In this document: positions 35,318-43,102 of the stretch, piece by piece
How the letters are laid out: each line of letters starts with the position of its first letter
Position numbering within the stretch: position 1 is the first letter of the stretch
Assembly (NCBI GenBank): GCA_052386745.1
Contig: JBQTJW010000002.1
Location: 57,232 to 121,231 of the forward strand
Length of the DNA: 64,000 nucleotides
Source of the DNA: Panacagrimonas sp052386745
GTDB taxonomy: Bacteria > Pseudomonadota > Gammaproteobacteria > Nevskiales > Nevskiaceae
Reading direction: 5' to 3'
Made by a program: the position numbers and the translations under genes
Notes under the pieces: generated by a model
What the model saw: the letters and a program-made list of their open reading frames with translations, nothing else
Told to the model about the DNA's origin: nothing
Databases searched by the model: none

Positions 35318-36048
35318 GCGAAAAATCCCTGCTGGTCGCCACCGGGCTGCTCAAGCGCTACAAGAAGCGCACGGTGGTGCGCGACGTGTCGGTGAGCGTG
35401 CGCGCGGGCGAGATCGTGGGCCTGCTGGGCCCCAATGGCGCGGGCAAGACCACGTCGTTCTACATGATCGTGGGCCTGGTGCCCGCCGACGGCGGCAGGA
35501 TCGAACTGGACGGCCGCGACGTCACCCGCCTGCCCATGCACGCGCGCGCGCGGCTCGGCCTGGGCTACCTGCCGCAGGAGGCGTCGGTGTTCCGGCGCCT
35601 GACGGTGACCCAGAACATCGTCGCCATCCTGGAGCTGCGCAAGGACCTGGATCGCGCCGGGCGCGAGGCAGCGCTCGAGCAGCTGCTGGCCGATCTTCAC
35701 ATCGGGCACATCCGGGACGGAATTGGCGAATCGCTTTCCGGCGGCGAGCGCAGGCGGGTCGAAATTGCGCGTTCCCTTGCCGCGAACCCTCGCTTCATCC
35801 TGCTGGACGAGCCGTTTGCCGGCGTGGACCCCATTGCCGTGGGAGATATTCAGACCATCGTCCACCACCTGCGCGACCGGGGGATCGGCGTGCTGATCAC
35901 CGACCACAACGTGCGCGAGACGCTGGCCTTGTGCGAGCGCGCGTACATCCTGGCAGAAGGAAAAGTCATTGCCGAAGGCCGTCCGGACGCATTGCTGGGC
36001 AACGAAACCGTTCGGCGGGTGTACCTGGGCGAGCAGTTCCGGCTGTGA
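35314..36048 (+). CDS. lptB: LPS export ABC ATPase LptB
   Basis: This is a 244-residue ATPase. Walker A LLGPNGAGKTTSFYM lies near residue 38, Q-loop GLGYLPQEASVFRRLTV near 83, signature LSGGERRRVEIARSLA near 140, Walker B FILLDEPFAGVDPIA near 160, and the switch His in LITDHNVRETL. This is the LptB form, powering LptFG, which are not in the window. The start is GTG at 35314, overlapping the lptA stop. Confidence 0.96.
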   Translation: MSEKSLLVATGLLKRYKKRTVVRDVSVSVRAGEIVGLLGPNGAGKTTSFYMIVGLVPADGGRIELDGRDVTRLPMHARARLGLGYLPQEASVFRRLTVTQNIVAILELRKDLDRAGREAALEQLLADLHIGHIRDGIGESLSGGERRRVEIARSLAANPRFILLDEPFAGVDPIAVGDIQTIVHHLRDRGIGVLITDHNVRETLALCERAYILAEGKVIAEGRPDALLGNETVRRVYLGEQFRL

Positions 36049-36190
36049 TCGGTCCCAGTTCGCCCGAGTGGATGGGCCGGGAACGGAGCGGCTCATTAGA
36101 GCGCCAACAGGGGACTTGAAGCAAGACTCGTACCGTCATATAGAATCGGGCCATGCACGCCACCTGCTCTGAATCCCTCCTCCCGGCCCG

Positions 36191-37657
36191 ATGAAGCAAT
36201 CCCTGTCCTTGCGTCAGGGCATGGGCTTGACCATGACCCCGGCGCTGCAGCAGGCCATCCGCCTCCTGCAGCTTTCCAGCCTCGATCTGCAGATGGAAAT
36301 CCAGCAGGCGCTGGACTCCAACCTGATGCTGGAAGCCGACCCTGCCGAAACCACCAGCGATGCGGAACCCGAGGTCGCTCCCGAGACCGCTGCGGCGGCC
36401 GACGACGGCACCATGCTCGCGGAGGTGCAGGCCGCGGAGACGATTCCGGAAGAGATGCCGGTAGACGCTGACTGGGGCGACGTGTTCGACGATCACGTGT
36501 CCTCGGCCTCGTCCGGGTCGAGCAACGACGACGATGGCCTGCAGGATTTTCTCCAGGCCAACCTGCATACCTCGGCCAGCCTGTACGACCACCTGCTGGC
36601 GCAAGCTCGACTGGCGCCGTTCGATGCGGAGGAAGCGGTCGTCGCCGCGCACCTGATCGATGCCGTCAATGCCGACGGCTATCTCGAGGACTGGCCGGGC
36701 ATCTGCGAACGGCTGGGCGAAATGCATGGCATTTCGCGAGCATGCCTCGAAGAGGTGCTGCAACGCGTGCAGGAGTTCGATCCGCCCGGCGTCGGGGCAC
36801 GGGACCTTGCCGAATGCATGAGCCTGCAGCTCCGCCAGATGCCACGGACCCGGCCCGGACGCTGGGCCGCGATGGAGATCATCGAGACCGGGCTGCTCAA
36901 CATCGCCCGCCGCGACGAGGCCGCCATCATGCGCGCCACCGGCCTCACGCCCGAGGATGTGCGCCTGGGGCTGGAACTGATCCGCTCGCTGCAGCCGCAC
37001 CCCGGCCGACCGTTCCAGGCGCACGAGTCCGACTACCTGATGCCGGACGTCATCGTCACCAAGAAGAACGGCCGCTGGCGCGTGGCGCTGAACCCCGAAC
37101 ACATGCCCAAGCTGCGCATCAACGGGCGCTACCAGGGCTTCATCAAGCGCGCTGACACCTCCAAGGACCAGCTCCAGCTCAAGCAGCACCTGCAGGAAGC
37201 GCGCTACTTCATCAACAGTCTGGAGTCGCGGAACGAAACCATCCTGCGCGTGTCGCAATGCATAGTTGAAGAGCAGCGCGCTTTTCTGGAATATGGAGAG
37301 GAAGCGATGCGGCCACTGGTTCTCAGGGACGTTGCGCAGACCTTGGGGATACACGAATCGACGGTGTCCAGAGCCACGGCCAACAAGTACATGCTGACCC
37401 CCCGGGGTCTGTACGAGCTCAAGTATTTCTTCTCCAGTCACGTTGCGACCACCCAGGGCGGCGTGGCCTCCGCCACCGCGATCCAGGCCATGATCAAGCG
37501 CATGATCGGCACCGAAGATGCTGCGCGGCCCCTGTCGGACTCCACCCTGGCAGAACTATTGCTGCAGGAAGGCATCCAGGTGGCGCGTCGCACCGTTGCA
37601 AAATACCGGGAGGCGCTGAACATTCCGCCCTCGCACGAACGCAAGGCTGTTGCATAA
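36191..37657 (+). CDS. rpoN: RNA polymerase sigma-54 factor
   Basis: This 488-residue sigma factor recognises -24/-12 promoters with enhancer-binding activators. The N-terminal Gln/Leu-rich region I is MKQSLSLRQGMGLTMTPALQQ. An acidic region II with an Asp/Glu/Ser stretch covers about 55-120. The core-binding domain and the C-terminal helix-turn-helix DIRESTVSRAT-like GIHESTVSRATANKY follow, with the RpoN box ARRTVAKYREALNIP near the end. It lies between lptB and hpf, as in most gammaproteobacteria, with a 142-base gap that may carry its own promoter. Confidence 0.97.
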   Translation: MKQSLSLRQGMGLTMTPALQQAIRLLQLSSLDLQMEIQQALDSNLMLEADPAETTSDAEPEVAPETAAAADDGTMLAEVQAAETIPEEMPVDADWGDVFDDHVSSASSGSSNDDDGLQDFLQANLHTSASLYDHLLAQARLAPFDAEEAVVAAHLIDAVNADGYLEDWPGICERLGEMHGISRACLEEVLQRVQEFDPPGVGARDLAECMSLQLRQMPRTRPGRWAAMEIIETGLLNIARRDEAAIMRATGLTPEDVRLGLELIRSLQPHPGRPFQAHESDYLMPDVIVTKKNGRWRVALNPEHMPKLRINGRYQGFIKRADTSKDQLQLKQHLQEARYFINSLESRNETILRVSQCIVEEQRAFLEYGEEAMRPLVLRDVAQTLGIHESTVSRATANKYMLTPRGLYELKYFFSSHVATTQGGVASATAIQAMIKRMIGTEDAARPLSDSTLAELLLQEGIQVARRTVAKYREALNIPPSHERKAVA

Positions 37658-37684
37658 AGGAGTTTTTCGAGCACGATTTTTCCC

Positions 37685-37700
37685 GGGGTCTCACGACCCC
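37685..37700. other. Short perfect hairpin between rpoN and hpf
   Basis: GGGGTC-TCAC-GACCCC forms a six-pair GC-rich stem with a four-base loop, 20 bases before the hpf start. No T-tract follows it on the plus strand, so it is not a standard terminator. It could slow ribosome loading or mark an RNA processing point in the rpoN-hpf transcript. This is inference. Confidence 0.35.
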
Positions 37701-37720
37701 AAGACAGGAGGCACCGAGCG

Positions 37721-38044
37721 ATGAATCTGAATATCTCCGGCCATCATCTGGACCTGACGCCGCCGCTGCGCGATTACGTCACGACCAAGCTCAAGAGGAT
37801 CGAGCGGCACTTTGATCACCTGATCAACGCCGACATCATCCTTTCGGTGGAGAAGCTCCGGCACAAGGCCGAGGCCACGGTTCACGCCAGCGGTGCCGAC
37901 CTGCACGCCGAGGCGGTGGTGGATGCCGACATGTACGCCGCCATCGACGCGCTGATGGACAAGCTCGACCAACAGACGCGCAAGCACAAGGAGAAGCTGC
38001 GGCATCACCACGTCAAGACCGCCGTCAAGCGCACCCTCCAGTAA
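37721..38044 (+). CDS. hpf: Ribosome hibernation promoting factor HPF (short form)
   Basis: This 107-residue protein binds the 30S decoding site and promotes 100S dimers in stationary phase. It has the beta-alpha-beta-beta-beta-alpha pattern: LNISGHHLDLTPPLRDYVTTKLKRIERHFDHL opening, and ADMYAAIDALMDKLDQQTRKHKEKLRHHH closing with a basic helix. It is the short form, lacking the C-terminal dimerisation domain. AGGAGG lies before ATG. An intrinsic terminator follows, so the lps-rpoN part of the run may end here. Confidence 0.95.
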   Translation: MNLNISGHHLDLTPPLRDYVTTKLKRIERHFDHLINADIILSVEKLRHKAEATVHASGADLHAEAVVDADMYAAIDALMDKLDQQTRKHKEKLRHHHVKTAVKRTLQ

Positions 38045-38064
38045 TTCCAGGTGGTTCAAGCAAG

Positions 38065-38093
38065 GCCCCATCGCTCCGGCGGTGGGGCTTTTT
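38065..38093 (+). terminator. Rho-independent terminator after hpf
   Basis: GCCCCATCGC-TCCG-GCGGTGGGGC is a ten-pair stem (one T-G wobble) with a four-base loop, followed directly by TTTTT. It begins 20 bases after the hpf stop and ends about 70 bases before ptsN. It should at least partly separate rpoN-hpf from the ptsN-hprK-rapZ part. Confidence 0.85.
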
Positions 38094-38161
38094 GCTGGAC
38101 GACGCTCCATAATTCGCGCCCCCTGCGTTGCATGCCCTGAATTTCCCTGGAGTTGATTGCG

Positions 38162-38623
38162 ATGACGTTGATCGAAATTCTCAGTGCCGAACGCGTCGCC
38201 AGCATCCCCTCCATCAGCAGCAAGAAGAAGGCGCTGGAAGAACTCTCCAGCCTGCTGTGTACCGGTATCCCCACGCTTGACAGCCACGACGTGTTCGCCG
38301 GTTTGACCGGGCGCGAGAAGCTCGGCAGCACCGGCCTGGGCCGAGGCGTGGCAATTCCCCATGCGCGGATCGCCACGCTGGACCACGGCGTCGGCGCTTT
38401 CATGCGGCTCAAGAGCCCGGTCAACTACGACGCGCACGACGGCAACCCGGTTGACCTGTTCTTCGGGCTGCTCGTGCCTCAGTCCATGACGGATGGCCAC
38501 CTCCAGCACCTCGCCGCGATCGCCGAGATGTTCTCCGACGCGGCGTTCTGCGCTGGCCTGCGATCGGCTGCGGACCCTGCTGCCTTGTTCGAGCTGCTGT
38601 CCGGCTATTCGCCCGCGCGCTGA
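38162..38623 (+). CDS. ptsN: Nitrogen PTS EIIA protein PtsN
   Basis: This 153-residue EIIA(Fru)-type protein is a regulatory phospho-acceptor, not a sugar transporter. The phosphorylated His lies in TGLGRGVAIPHARIATLD. LTGREKLGSTGLG and PVDLFFGLLVPQ are family marks. ATG at 38162 has GGAG nine bases upstream; a TTG three codons earlier is less likely. In this locus the phosphate would come from the HPr and EI encoded 2 kb downstream. No PtsP (EI-Ntr with GAF domain) is present in the window. Confidence 0.94.
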   Translation: MTLIEILSAERVASIPSISSKKKALEELSSLLCTGIPTLDSHDVFAGLTGREKLGSTGLGRGVAIPHARIATLDHGVGAFMRLKSPVNYDAHDGNPVDLFFGLLVPQSMTDGHLQHLAAIAEMFSDAAFCAGLRSAADPAALFELLSGYSPAR

Positions 38624-38647
38624 GCCCTTCCCTCGCCGGCGCACTGC

Positions 38648-39211
38648 ATGGCCATGGACGCCCCCAACGATTCGGCTCCGGCAACCATCATCCTTCACGG
38701 CGTGCTGATCGAAGCCTTCGGACTGGGCGTGCTGCTCGCCGGGCGCAGCGGCGTGGGCAAGAGCGAACTCGCACTGGAAATGCTGGCGCGCGGGCATCGA
38801 CTGGTCGCAGACGATGCGGCCGAGTTTTCGCTGGCCCCAGATTGCCGCGTAATCGGGCGCTGCCCGCCGTTGCTGCATGGGTTCCTGGAAGTGCGCGGGC
38901 TCGGCGTGCTCAACGTGGGCCGCATGTTCGGCGAGCACGCCCTGCGGTCGAGCATCGCGCTGGAACTGATCCTGCGGTTAGAGGCTGAGGACGAATCTTC
39001 CGACCCGTCGGACCGCCTTCGCGGCCGGCGCACCGTGACCCAGGTCTGCGGCAGGTCCATCGCCGAAATTCGGCTCCCGGTGCGGGCCGGCCGCAACCTG
39101 GCCACGCTGGCCGAGGCCGCCTGCCGCGACCATGCGCTGAAGCGCGCGGGCTACGACGCCGCGGCCGATCTTGCCGATCGCCAGTTGCGTGCGATGGGCG
39201 CAGCATCGTGA
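38648..39211 (+). CDS. hprK: HPr kinase/phosphorylase, short form lacking the N-terminal domain
   Basis: This is a 187-residue protein. It contains the catalytic domain: Walker A LLAGRSGVGKSELALEML near residue 30, RLVADDAAEFSLAP near 52, and the HprK signature LEVRGLGVLNVGRMFGEHALR near 81. It phosphorylates or dephosphorylates the regulatory Ser of HPr. Full-length enzymes have about 310 residues with an N-terminal domain of about 130, which is missing here; the upstream frame does not encode it. Short forms are known in alphaproteobacteria. The rapZ GTG overlaps its stop. Confidence 0.88.
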   Translation: MAMDAPNDSAPATIILHGVLIEAFGLGVLLAGRSGVGKSELALEMLARGHRLVADDAAEFSLAPDCRVIGRCPPLLHGFLEVRGLGVLNVGRMFGEHALRSSIALELILRLEAEDESSDPSDRLRGRRTVTQVCGRSIAEIRLPVRAGRNLATLAEAACRDHALKRAGYDAAADLADRQLRAMGAAS

Positions 39212-40068
39212 AGCTGATCGTCGTCAGTGGCTTGTCCGGCGCCGGCAAGACGGTGGCGCTCAAGCAGTACGAGGACCTTGGCTACACCTGTATCGACAAC
39301 ATCCCGCTGGCCCTGATCGGCCCCATGATCACGCGCATGCTGCGCAAGGCCGATGGCAGCCGCTACGAGCGCCTCGCCATCGGCATCGACGCCCGCGAAA
39401 CACGGCGCGAGATCGCCCGATTTCCGCAGCACCTTGCGGCCCTGCGCAAGCGCGGCGTGGACGTGCGGGTGATCTTCCTCTCGGCCACGGACGAGGTGCT
39501 CCTGCACCGCTACGGCGACACGCGCCGGCCGCATCCGCTGGGCGATGAAAAGACCTCGCTGCTCGAAGCCATCGCGCTTGAACGGCGCCTGCTCGCGCCC
39601 ATTGCCAACCTCGCCGACGAGCCGCTCGACACCACGAGCATGAACCTGCACCAGCTGCGCGAGGCCATCCACCAGCGCCTGCCCGAGGCGGAGACCGGGA
39701 AGCTCGCGGTGTTGTTCCTGTCCTTTGGCTTCAAGAACGGCGCTCCCAATGGGTGCGACTATCTGTTCGACGTGCGCTGCCTGCCCAACCCGCACTGGGA
39801 CCCGTCCCTCAAGCACCTCACGGGGCGCGACGGCCCGGTGCGCGAGTGGCTGTCGGCGCGCGAAGACGTGCAGCGCATGCTGCAGGACATCGGCAATTTC
39901 CTGGAACCCTGGCTGCCCGCGTTCCGGCGGCAGGACCGCGCCTACGTCACCATCGGCGTGGGCTGCACCGGCGGCCAGCATCGCAGCGTGTACCTGGTGG
40001 AGCGCCTGGCCGAGCGCTTCCGCGACCGCTTCGATCCGGTCATCGTCAAGCACAAGGAACTCCGCTGA
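39208..40068 (+). CDS. rapZ: RNase adapter protein RapZ (YvcJ family NTP-binding)
   Basis: This 286-residue protein has Walker A VVSGLSGAGKTVALK near residue 5 and the family blocks DLGYTCIDNIPLALIG, RYGDTRRPHPL, FLSFGFKNGAPNGCDYLFDVRCLPNPHW and TIGVGCTGGQHRSVYLVERLA. In enterics RapZ delivers GlmZ sRNA to RNase E to control GlmS and so amino-sugar supply. Whether the sRNA partner exists here is unknown. The start is GTG at 39208 in the hprK stop (GTGA). Confidence 0.95.
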   Translation: MKLIVVSGLSGAGKTVALKQYEDLGYTCIDNIPLALIGPMITRMLRKADGSRYERLAIGIDARETRREIARFPQHLAALRKRGVDVRVIFLSATDEVLLHRYGDTRRPHPLGDEKTSLLEAIALERRLLAPIANLADEPLDTTSMNLHQLREAIHQRLPEAETGKLAVLFLSFGFKNGAPNGCDYLFDVRCLPNPHWDPSLKHLTGRDGPVREWLSAREDVQRMLQDIGNFLEPWLPAFRRQDRAYVTIGVGCTGGQHRSVYLVERLAERFRDRFDPVIVKHKELR

Positions 40069-40081
40069 GACGCGCCGGCCC

Positions 40082-40483
40082 ATGAGCTTCGGAATCCTGC
40101 TGGTGATGCACGGCAAGCTCGGCCACGCGCTGCTGGACTGCATGCGCGACATGATCGGCGAGCTGCCGCTGGCGGCCGACGTGCTGGAGGTGCGCCGCGT
40201 GCAGCACCACGAGGTGCTGATCCACCAGGGCAGCAAGATGATCGAGCGCCTCGACAGCGGCGCGGGCGTGCTGATGCTGACCGATGTCTTCGGCTCCACG
40301 CCCAGCAACATCGCCAACAAGCTGGCGGTGATGCACGGCGCGCCGGTGGTTTCGGGCGTCAACCTGCCCATGCTGATCCGCGTGTTCAACTACCCCGGCG
40401 CCACCCTGGAGCAGGTGGCGCAGCTGGCGGTGGAGGGCGGCCAGCGTGGCGTCATGCGCTGCGATGCGGATGGCGCGGACTGA
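40082..40483 (+). CDS. PTS EIIA of the mannose family (regulatory)
   Basis: This 133-residue EIIA(Man)-fold protein has the phospho-accepting His in ILLVMHGKLGHALLD near residue 10. VLMLTDVFGSTPSNIANKLA and SGVNLPMLIRVFNYP complete the fold. No EIIB, C or D partner is nearby, so it is probably a regulatory phospho-acceptor, as in Neisseria and other incomplete PTS loci. It begins 13 bases after rapZ and ends three bases before the ptsH ATG. Confidence 0.92.
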   Translation: MSFGILLVMHGKLGHALLDCMRDMIGELPLAADVLEVRRVQHHEVLIHQGSKMIERLDSGAGVLMLTDVFGSTPSNIANKLAVMHGAPVVSGVNLPMLIRVFNYPGATLEQVAQLAVEGGQRGVMRCDADGAD

Positions 40484-40486
40484 CGC

Positions 40487-40753
40487 ATGGAACGCACCGT
40501 CATCATCGTCAACCGTCTGGGCTTGCACGCGCGTGCGGCGGCCAAGCTGGTCACGCTCGCCGGCCGCTTCAGCTGCGAGGTGCGCGTGCGCAAGGCCGGG
40601 CGCGAGGTCAGCGGCAAGTCGATCATGGGCGTGATGATGCTGGCGGCCGCGCAAGGTTCGTCCATCACCCTGGTTACCGAGGGCGAGGACGCGGCCGCGG
40701 CACTGGATGCGCTGTGCGCGCTCGTTGCCGGCCGGTTCGGCGAGGACGCCTGA
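40487..40753 (+). CDS. ptsH: HPr phosphocarrier protein
   Basis: This 88-residue protein carries two regulatory sites: His14 in NRLGLHARAAAKL, phosphorylated by EI, and Ser45 in SGKSIMGVMMLAA, the HprK target. Both are intact. It hands phosphate to PtsN and to the EIIA(Man) protein. ATG is three bases after the EIIA stop, and the EI gene begins four bases after its own stop. Confidence 0.95.
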   Translation: MERTVIIVNRLGLHARAAAKLVTLAGRFSCEVRVRKAGREVSGKSIMGVMMLAAAQGSSITLVTEGEDAAAALDALCALVAGRFGEDA

Positions 40754-40757
40754 GCGC

Positions 40758-42491
40758 ATGAGTCTCTGGCTCGCCGGCATTGGCGTGTCTCGCGGGATTG
40801 CGATTGCGTGCGTGCACAAGGTGCACGGCGGCGACGTGGAGATCCCCGAGTACGCCATCGCCCCGGACGACGTGGAGCAGGAGGTGGCCCGTTTCCGCGG
40901 AGCCCAGCAGCAGGCGCTGCAACAGCTGCACGAGGTGCGCAGCCGCATTCCGCCAGGCACGCCGGGCGACATCGCCGCGTTCATCGACACGCACCTGCTG
41001 ATGCTCGCGGACCGCTCGCTCACCGACGCCACCGTGACCAGCATCCGCCAGCTGGGCGTGAATGCCGAGGCCGCGCTGCGCCGCGCGCGCGATGGCCTGG
41101 TGGCTGTGTTCGAGCAGATGGAAGACCCCTACCTGCGCACGCGGCGGGACGACGTGGAGCACGTGGTCGGCCGCGTGCTGCGCGTGCTTACGCGAACGGA
41201 GCGCGTGCTGCCGGAAGCGGACGCAAAACAAGCCGAGCCGGTGATCGTCGTCGCCGACGACATCACGCCGGCCGACATCATCCTGCTGTCGCAGCAGGCG
41301 GTCGTGGCCTTCGTCACCGAGTACGGCGGCCCGCTGTCGCACACCGCGATCCTCGCGCGCAGCCTGGGCATTCCGGCGGTGGTGGGGCTGCACAACGCGC
41401 GAAGGCTCCTGCGCGACGGCGATGCCGTGATCCTGGACGGCGAGAGCGGCCAGGTGCTGGTCGATCCCGACGCCATCGCGCTCACCCATTTCCGCCGCAA
41501 GCAGGCGCAGCAGGCACAGGATCGCGAGCGGCTGCACCTGATGCGCGACGAGCCGGCCGAGTCGCGCGACGGCGTCGGCATCCGCCTGCTCGCCAACATC
41601 GAGCTGCCCGAGGACGCGCGCCTGGCCGCCGCGCACGGCGCCGATGGCGTGGGCCTGTACCGCACCGAATTCCTGTTCATGAACCGCCCCACCGCACCGG
41701 GCGAGGACGAGCAGTACGAGGCCTATTCGCGCGTGGTGGCGGCCGTGCGCGGGCCCATCACCATCCGCACCCTGGACCTGGGCGCAGACAAGCGCGTCGA
41801 CTCCAGCCAGCGCCTCGGGCCCACGCCCAACAACCCCGCCCTGGGGCTGCGCGCCATCCGCCTGTGTCTCAAAGAACCGGGCCTGTTCCGCGTGCAGCTG
41901 CGGGCGCTGCTGCGCGCGTCGGCCCACGGCCAGGTGAAGATCCTGCTGCCGATGATCTCCAGCATGTCCGAGCTGCGGCAGGCCAGGAGCCTGATCGCGC
42001 AGTGCCGCGCAGAGTTGCTCGGTGAGGGCGCGGCCATGGCCGAGCGGGTGCCCGTTGGCATCATGATCGAGGTGCCCGCCGCGGCCATCGCCGCGCCGCT
42101 GCTGGCCGACGAGGCCGACTTCTTTTCCATCGGTACCAACGACCTCATCCAGTACACGCTGGCCATCGATCGCGTGGACGACGAGGTCAACTACCTCTAC
42201 GACCCGCTGCATCCCGCGGTGCTGCGCCTGCTGCGCACGACCATCGACGCCGGCGTGCAGGCCGGCATCCCGGTGGGCATGTGCGGCGAGATGGCCGGTG
42301 ACGTGCGCTACACGCGGCTGCTGCTGGGGCTGGGCCTGCGCGAGTTTTCCATGCATCCGGCCAGCATCCTGGAAGTGAAGCGCGCCATGCGCGGCGCCGC
42401 GGTGGGCGAGCTGCGCGATCAGGTGGACCGCCTGTTCCAGGCCGTCGGCATGGCCGCCTTCGAGCGCGAACTCGACGGCCTGCGTTCCTGA
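40758..42491 (+). CDS. ptsI: PTS enzyme I
   Basis: This 577-residue enzyme transfers phosphate from PEP to HPr. The phosphorylated His195 sits in YGGPLSHTAILARSLGIPAVVG. PEP binding motifs DGVGLYRTEFLFMNR and IGTNDLIQYTLAIDR follow, and the catalytic Cys is in PVGMCGEMAGD. It has no N-terminal GAF domain, so it is PtsI-like and not PtsP. ATG at 40758 lies four bases after ptsH. It ends the ptsN-to-ptsI group and is convergent with acpH. Confidence 0.95.
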   Translation: MSLWLAGIGVSRGIAIACVHKVHGGDVEIPEYAIAPDDVEQEVARFRGAQQQALQQLHEVRSRIPPGTPGDIAAFIDTHLLMLADRSLTDATVTSIRQLGVNAEAALRRARDGLVAVFEQMEDPYLRTRRDDVEHVVGRVLRVLTRTERVLPEADAKQAEPVIVVADDITPADIILLSQQAVVAFVTEYGGPLSHTAILARSLGIPAVVGLHNARRLLRDGDAVILDGESGQVLVDPDAIALTHFRRKQAQQAQDRERLHLMRDEPAESRDGVGIRLLANIELPEDARLAAAHGADGVGLYRTEFLFMNRPTAPGEDEQYEAYSRVVAAVRGPITIRTLDLGADKRVDSSQRLGPTPNNPALGLRAIRLCLKEPGLFRVQLRALLRASAHGQVKILLPMISSMSELRQARSLIAQCRAELLGEGAAMAERVPVGIMIEVPAAAIAAPLLADEADFFSIGTNDLIQYTLAIDRVDDEVNYLYDPLHPAVLRLLRTTIDAGVQAGIPVGMCGEMAGDVRYTRLLLGLGLREFSMHPASILEVKRAMRGAAVGELRDQVDRLFQAVGMAAFERELDGLRS

Positions 42492-42492
42492 A

Positions 42493-43065
42493 CTACGCCG
42501 CGCGCATCACGTCGACCAGCGCATCGAGCAGGCCCTGCAGGCGCGGCGCCAGGCGCTGAGCCGATGCCTGCCAGTCGCGACCCGCTTCGATAAGGCGGCC
42601 CGGTTCGCGCATGCGCGCGGCAGTGCGATGCAGGGCGCGCTCCATGCCGGCCTCGGTCGCGTAGGACCTCAGGAGCTGGGCAAAGCCGGCTGCGCCCAGT
42701 GCCGAGCCCCCGCCGAGTTCGAACCACGGTCCGGCCGCCTCGATGGCCGCGCCGCAACGGCCTGCGAATGCGTCCAGCGGCTCGGCGTGAAAGCCCGCCC
42801 AGCCGGCTGCCAGGACGTGATCCGCGGCGAGGTCCAGCACGATGCCGGCGTAGCGCCGCTCGCCCGCCGCGAAGTGGCTGCGCAGTTCCACGCTGAGCGG
42901 ATGCCGGTCGGTGGCCGCATCCACCTTGCGGTGCAGGCGAATGCCTTCGGCAATGTCGCCGGGATAGGCGGACAGGTCCGAACCACGCACCACGTCGCCC
43001 AGTACGCTGCCGGCGAGCGAGGTGCGCGTGCGGTCGGCCAGCCATAGGTGCGCCAGGAAGTTCAC
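42493..43065 (-). CDS. acpH: ACP phosphodiesterase (AcpH, DUF479)
   Basis: This 190-residue enzyme removes the phosphopantetheine arm from holo-ACP. NFLAHLWLADRTRTSLAGSVLGDVVRG at the start is the family signature, and IRLHRKVDAATDRHPL carries the HD-type metal residues. RRYAGIVLDLAADHVLA is also typical. The start is GTG at 43065 (VNFLAHL), with no strong ribosome site; the residues upstream do not fit the family. It follows pbpC by 37 bases on the same strand. Confidence 0.88.
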   Translation of the reverse strand: MNFLAHLWLADRTRTSLAGSVLGDVVRGSDLSAYPGDIAEGIRLHRKVDAATDRHPLSVELRSHFAAGERRYAGIVLDLAADHVLAAGWAGFHAEPLDAFAGRCGAAIEAAGPWFELGGGSALGAAGFAQLLRSYATEAGMERALHRTAARMREPGRLIEAGRDWQASAQRLAPRLQGLLDALVDVMRAA

Positions 43066-43102
43066 GCAGCCATTGTGGCGCGCCTGATGGCCGCACGAAT
43101 GC

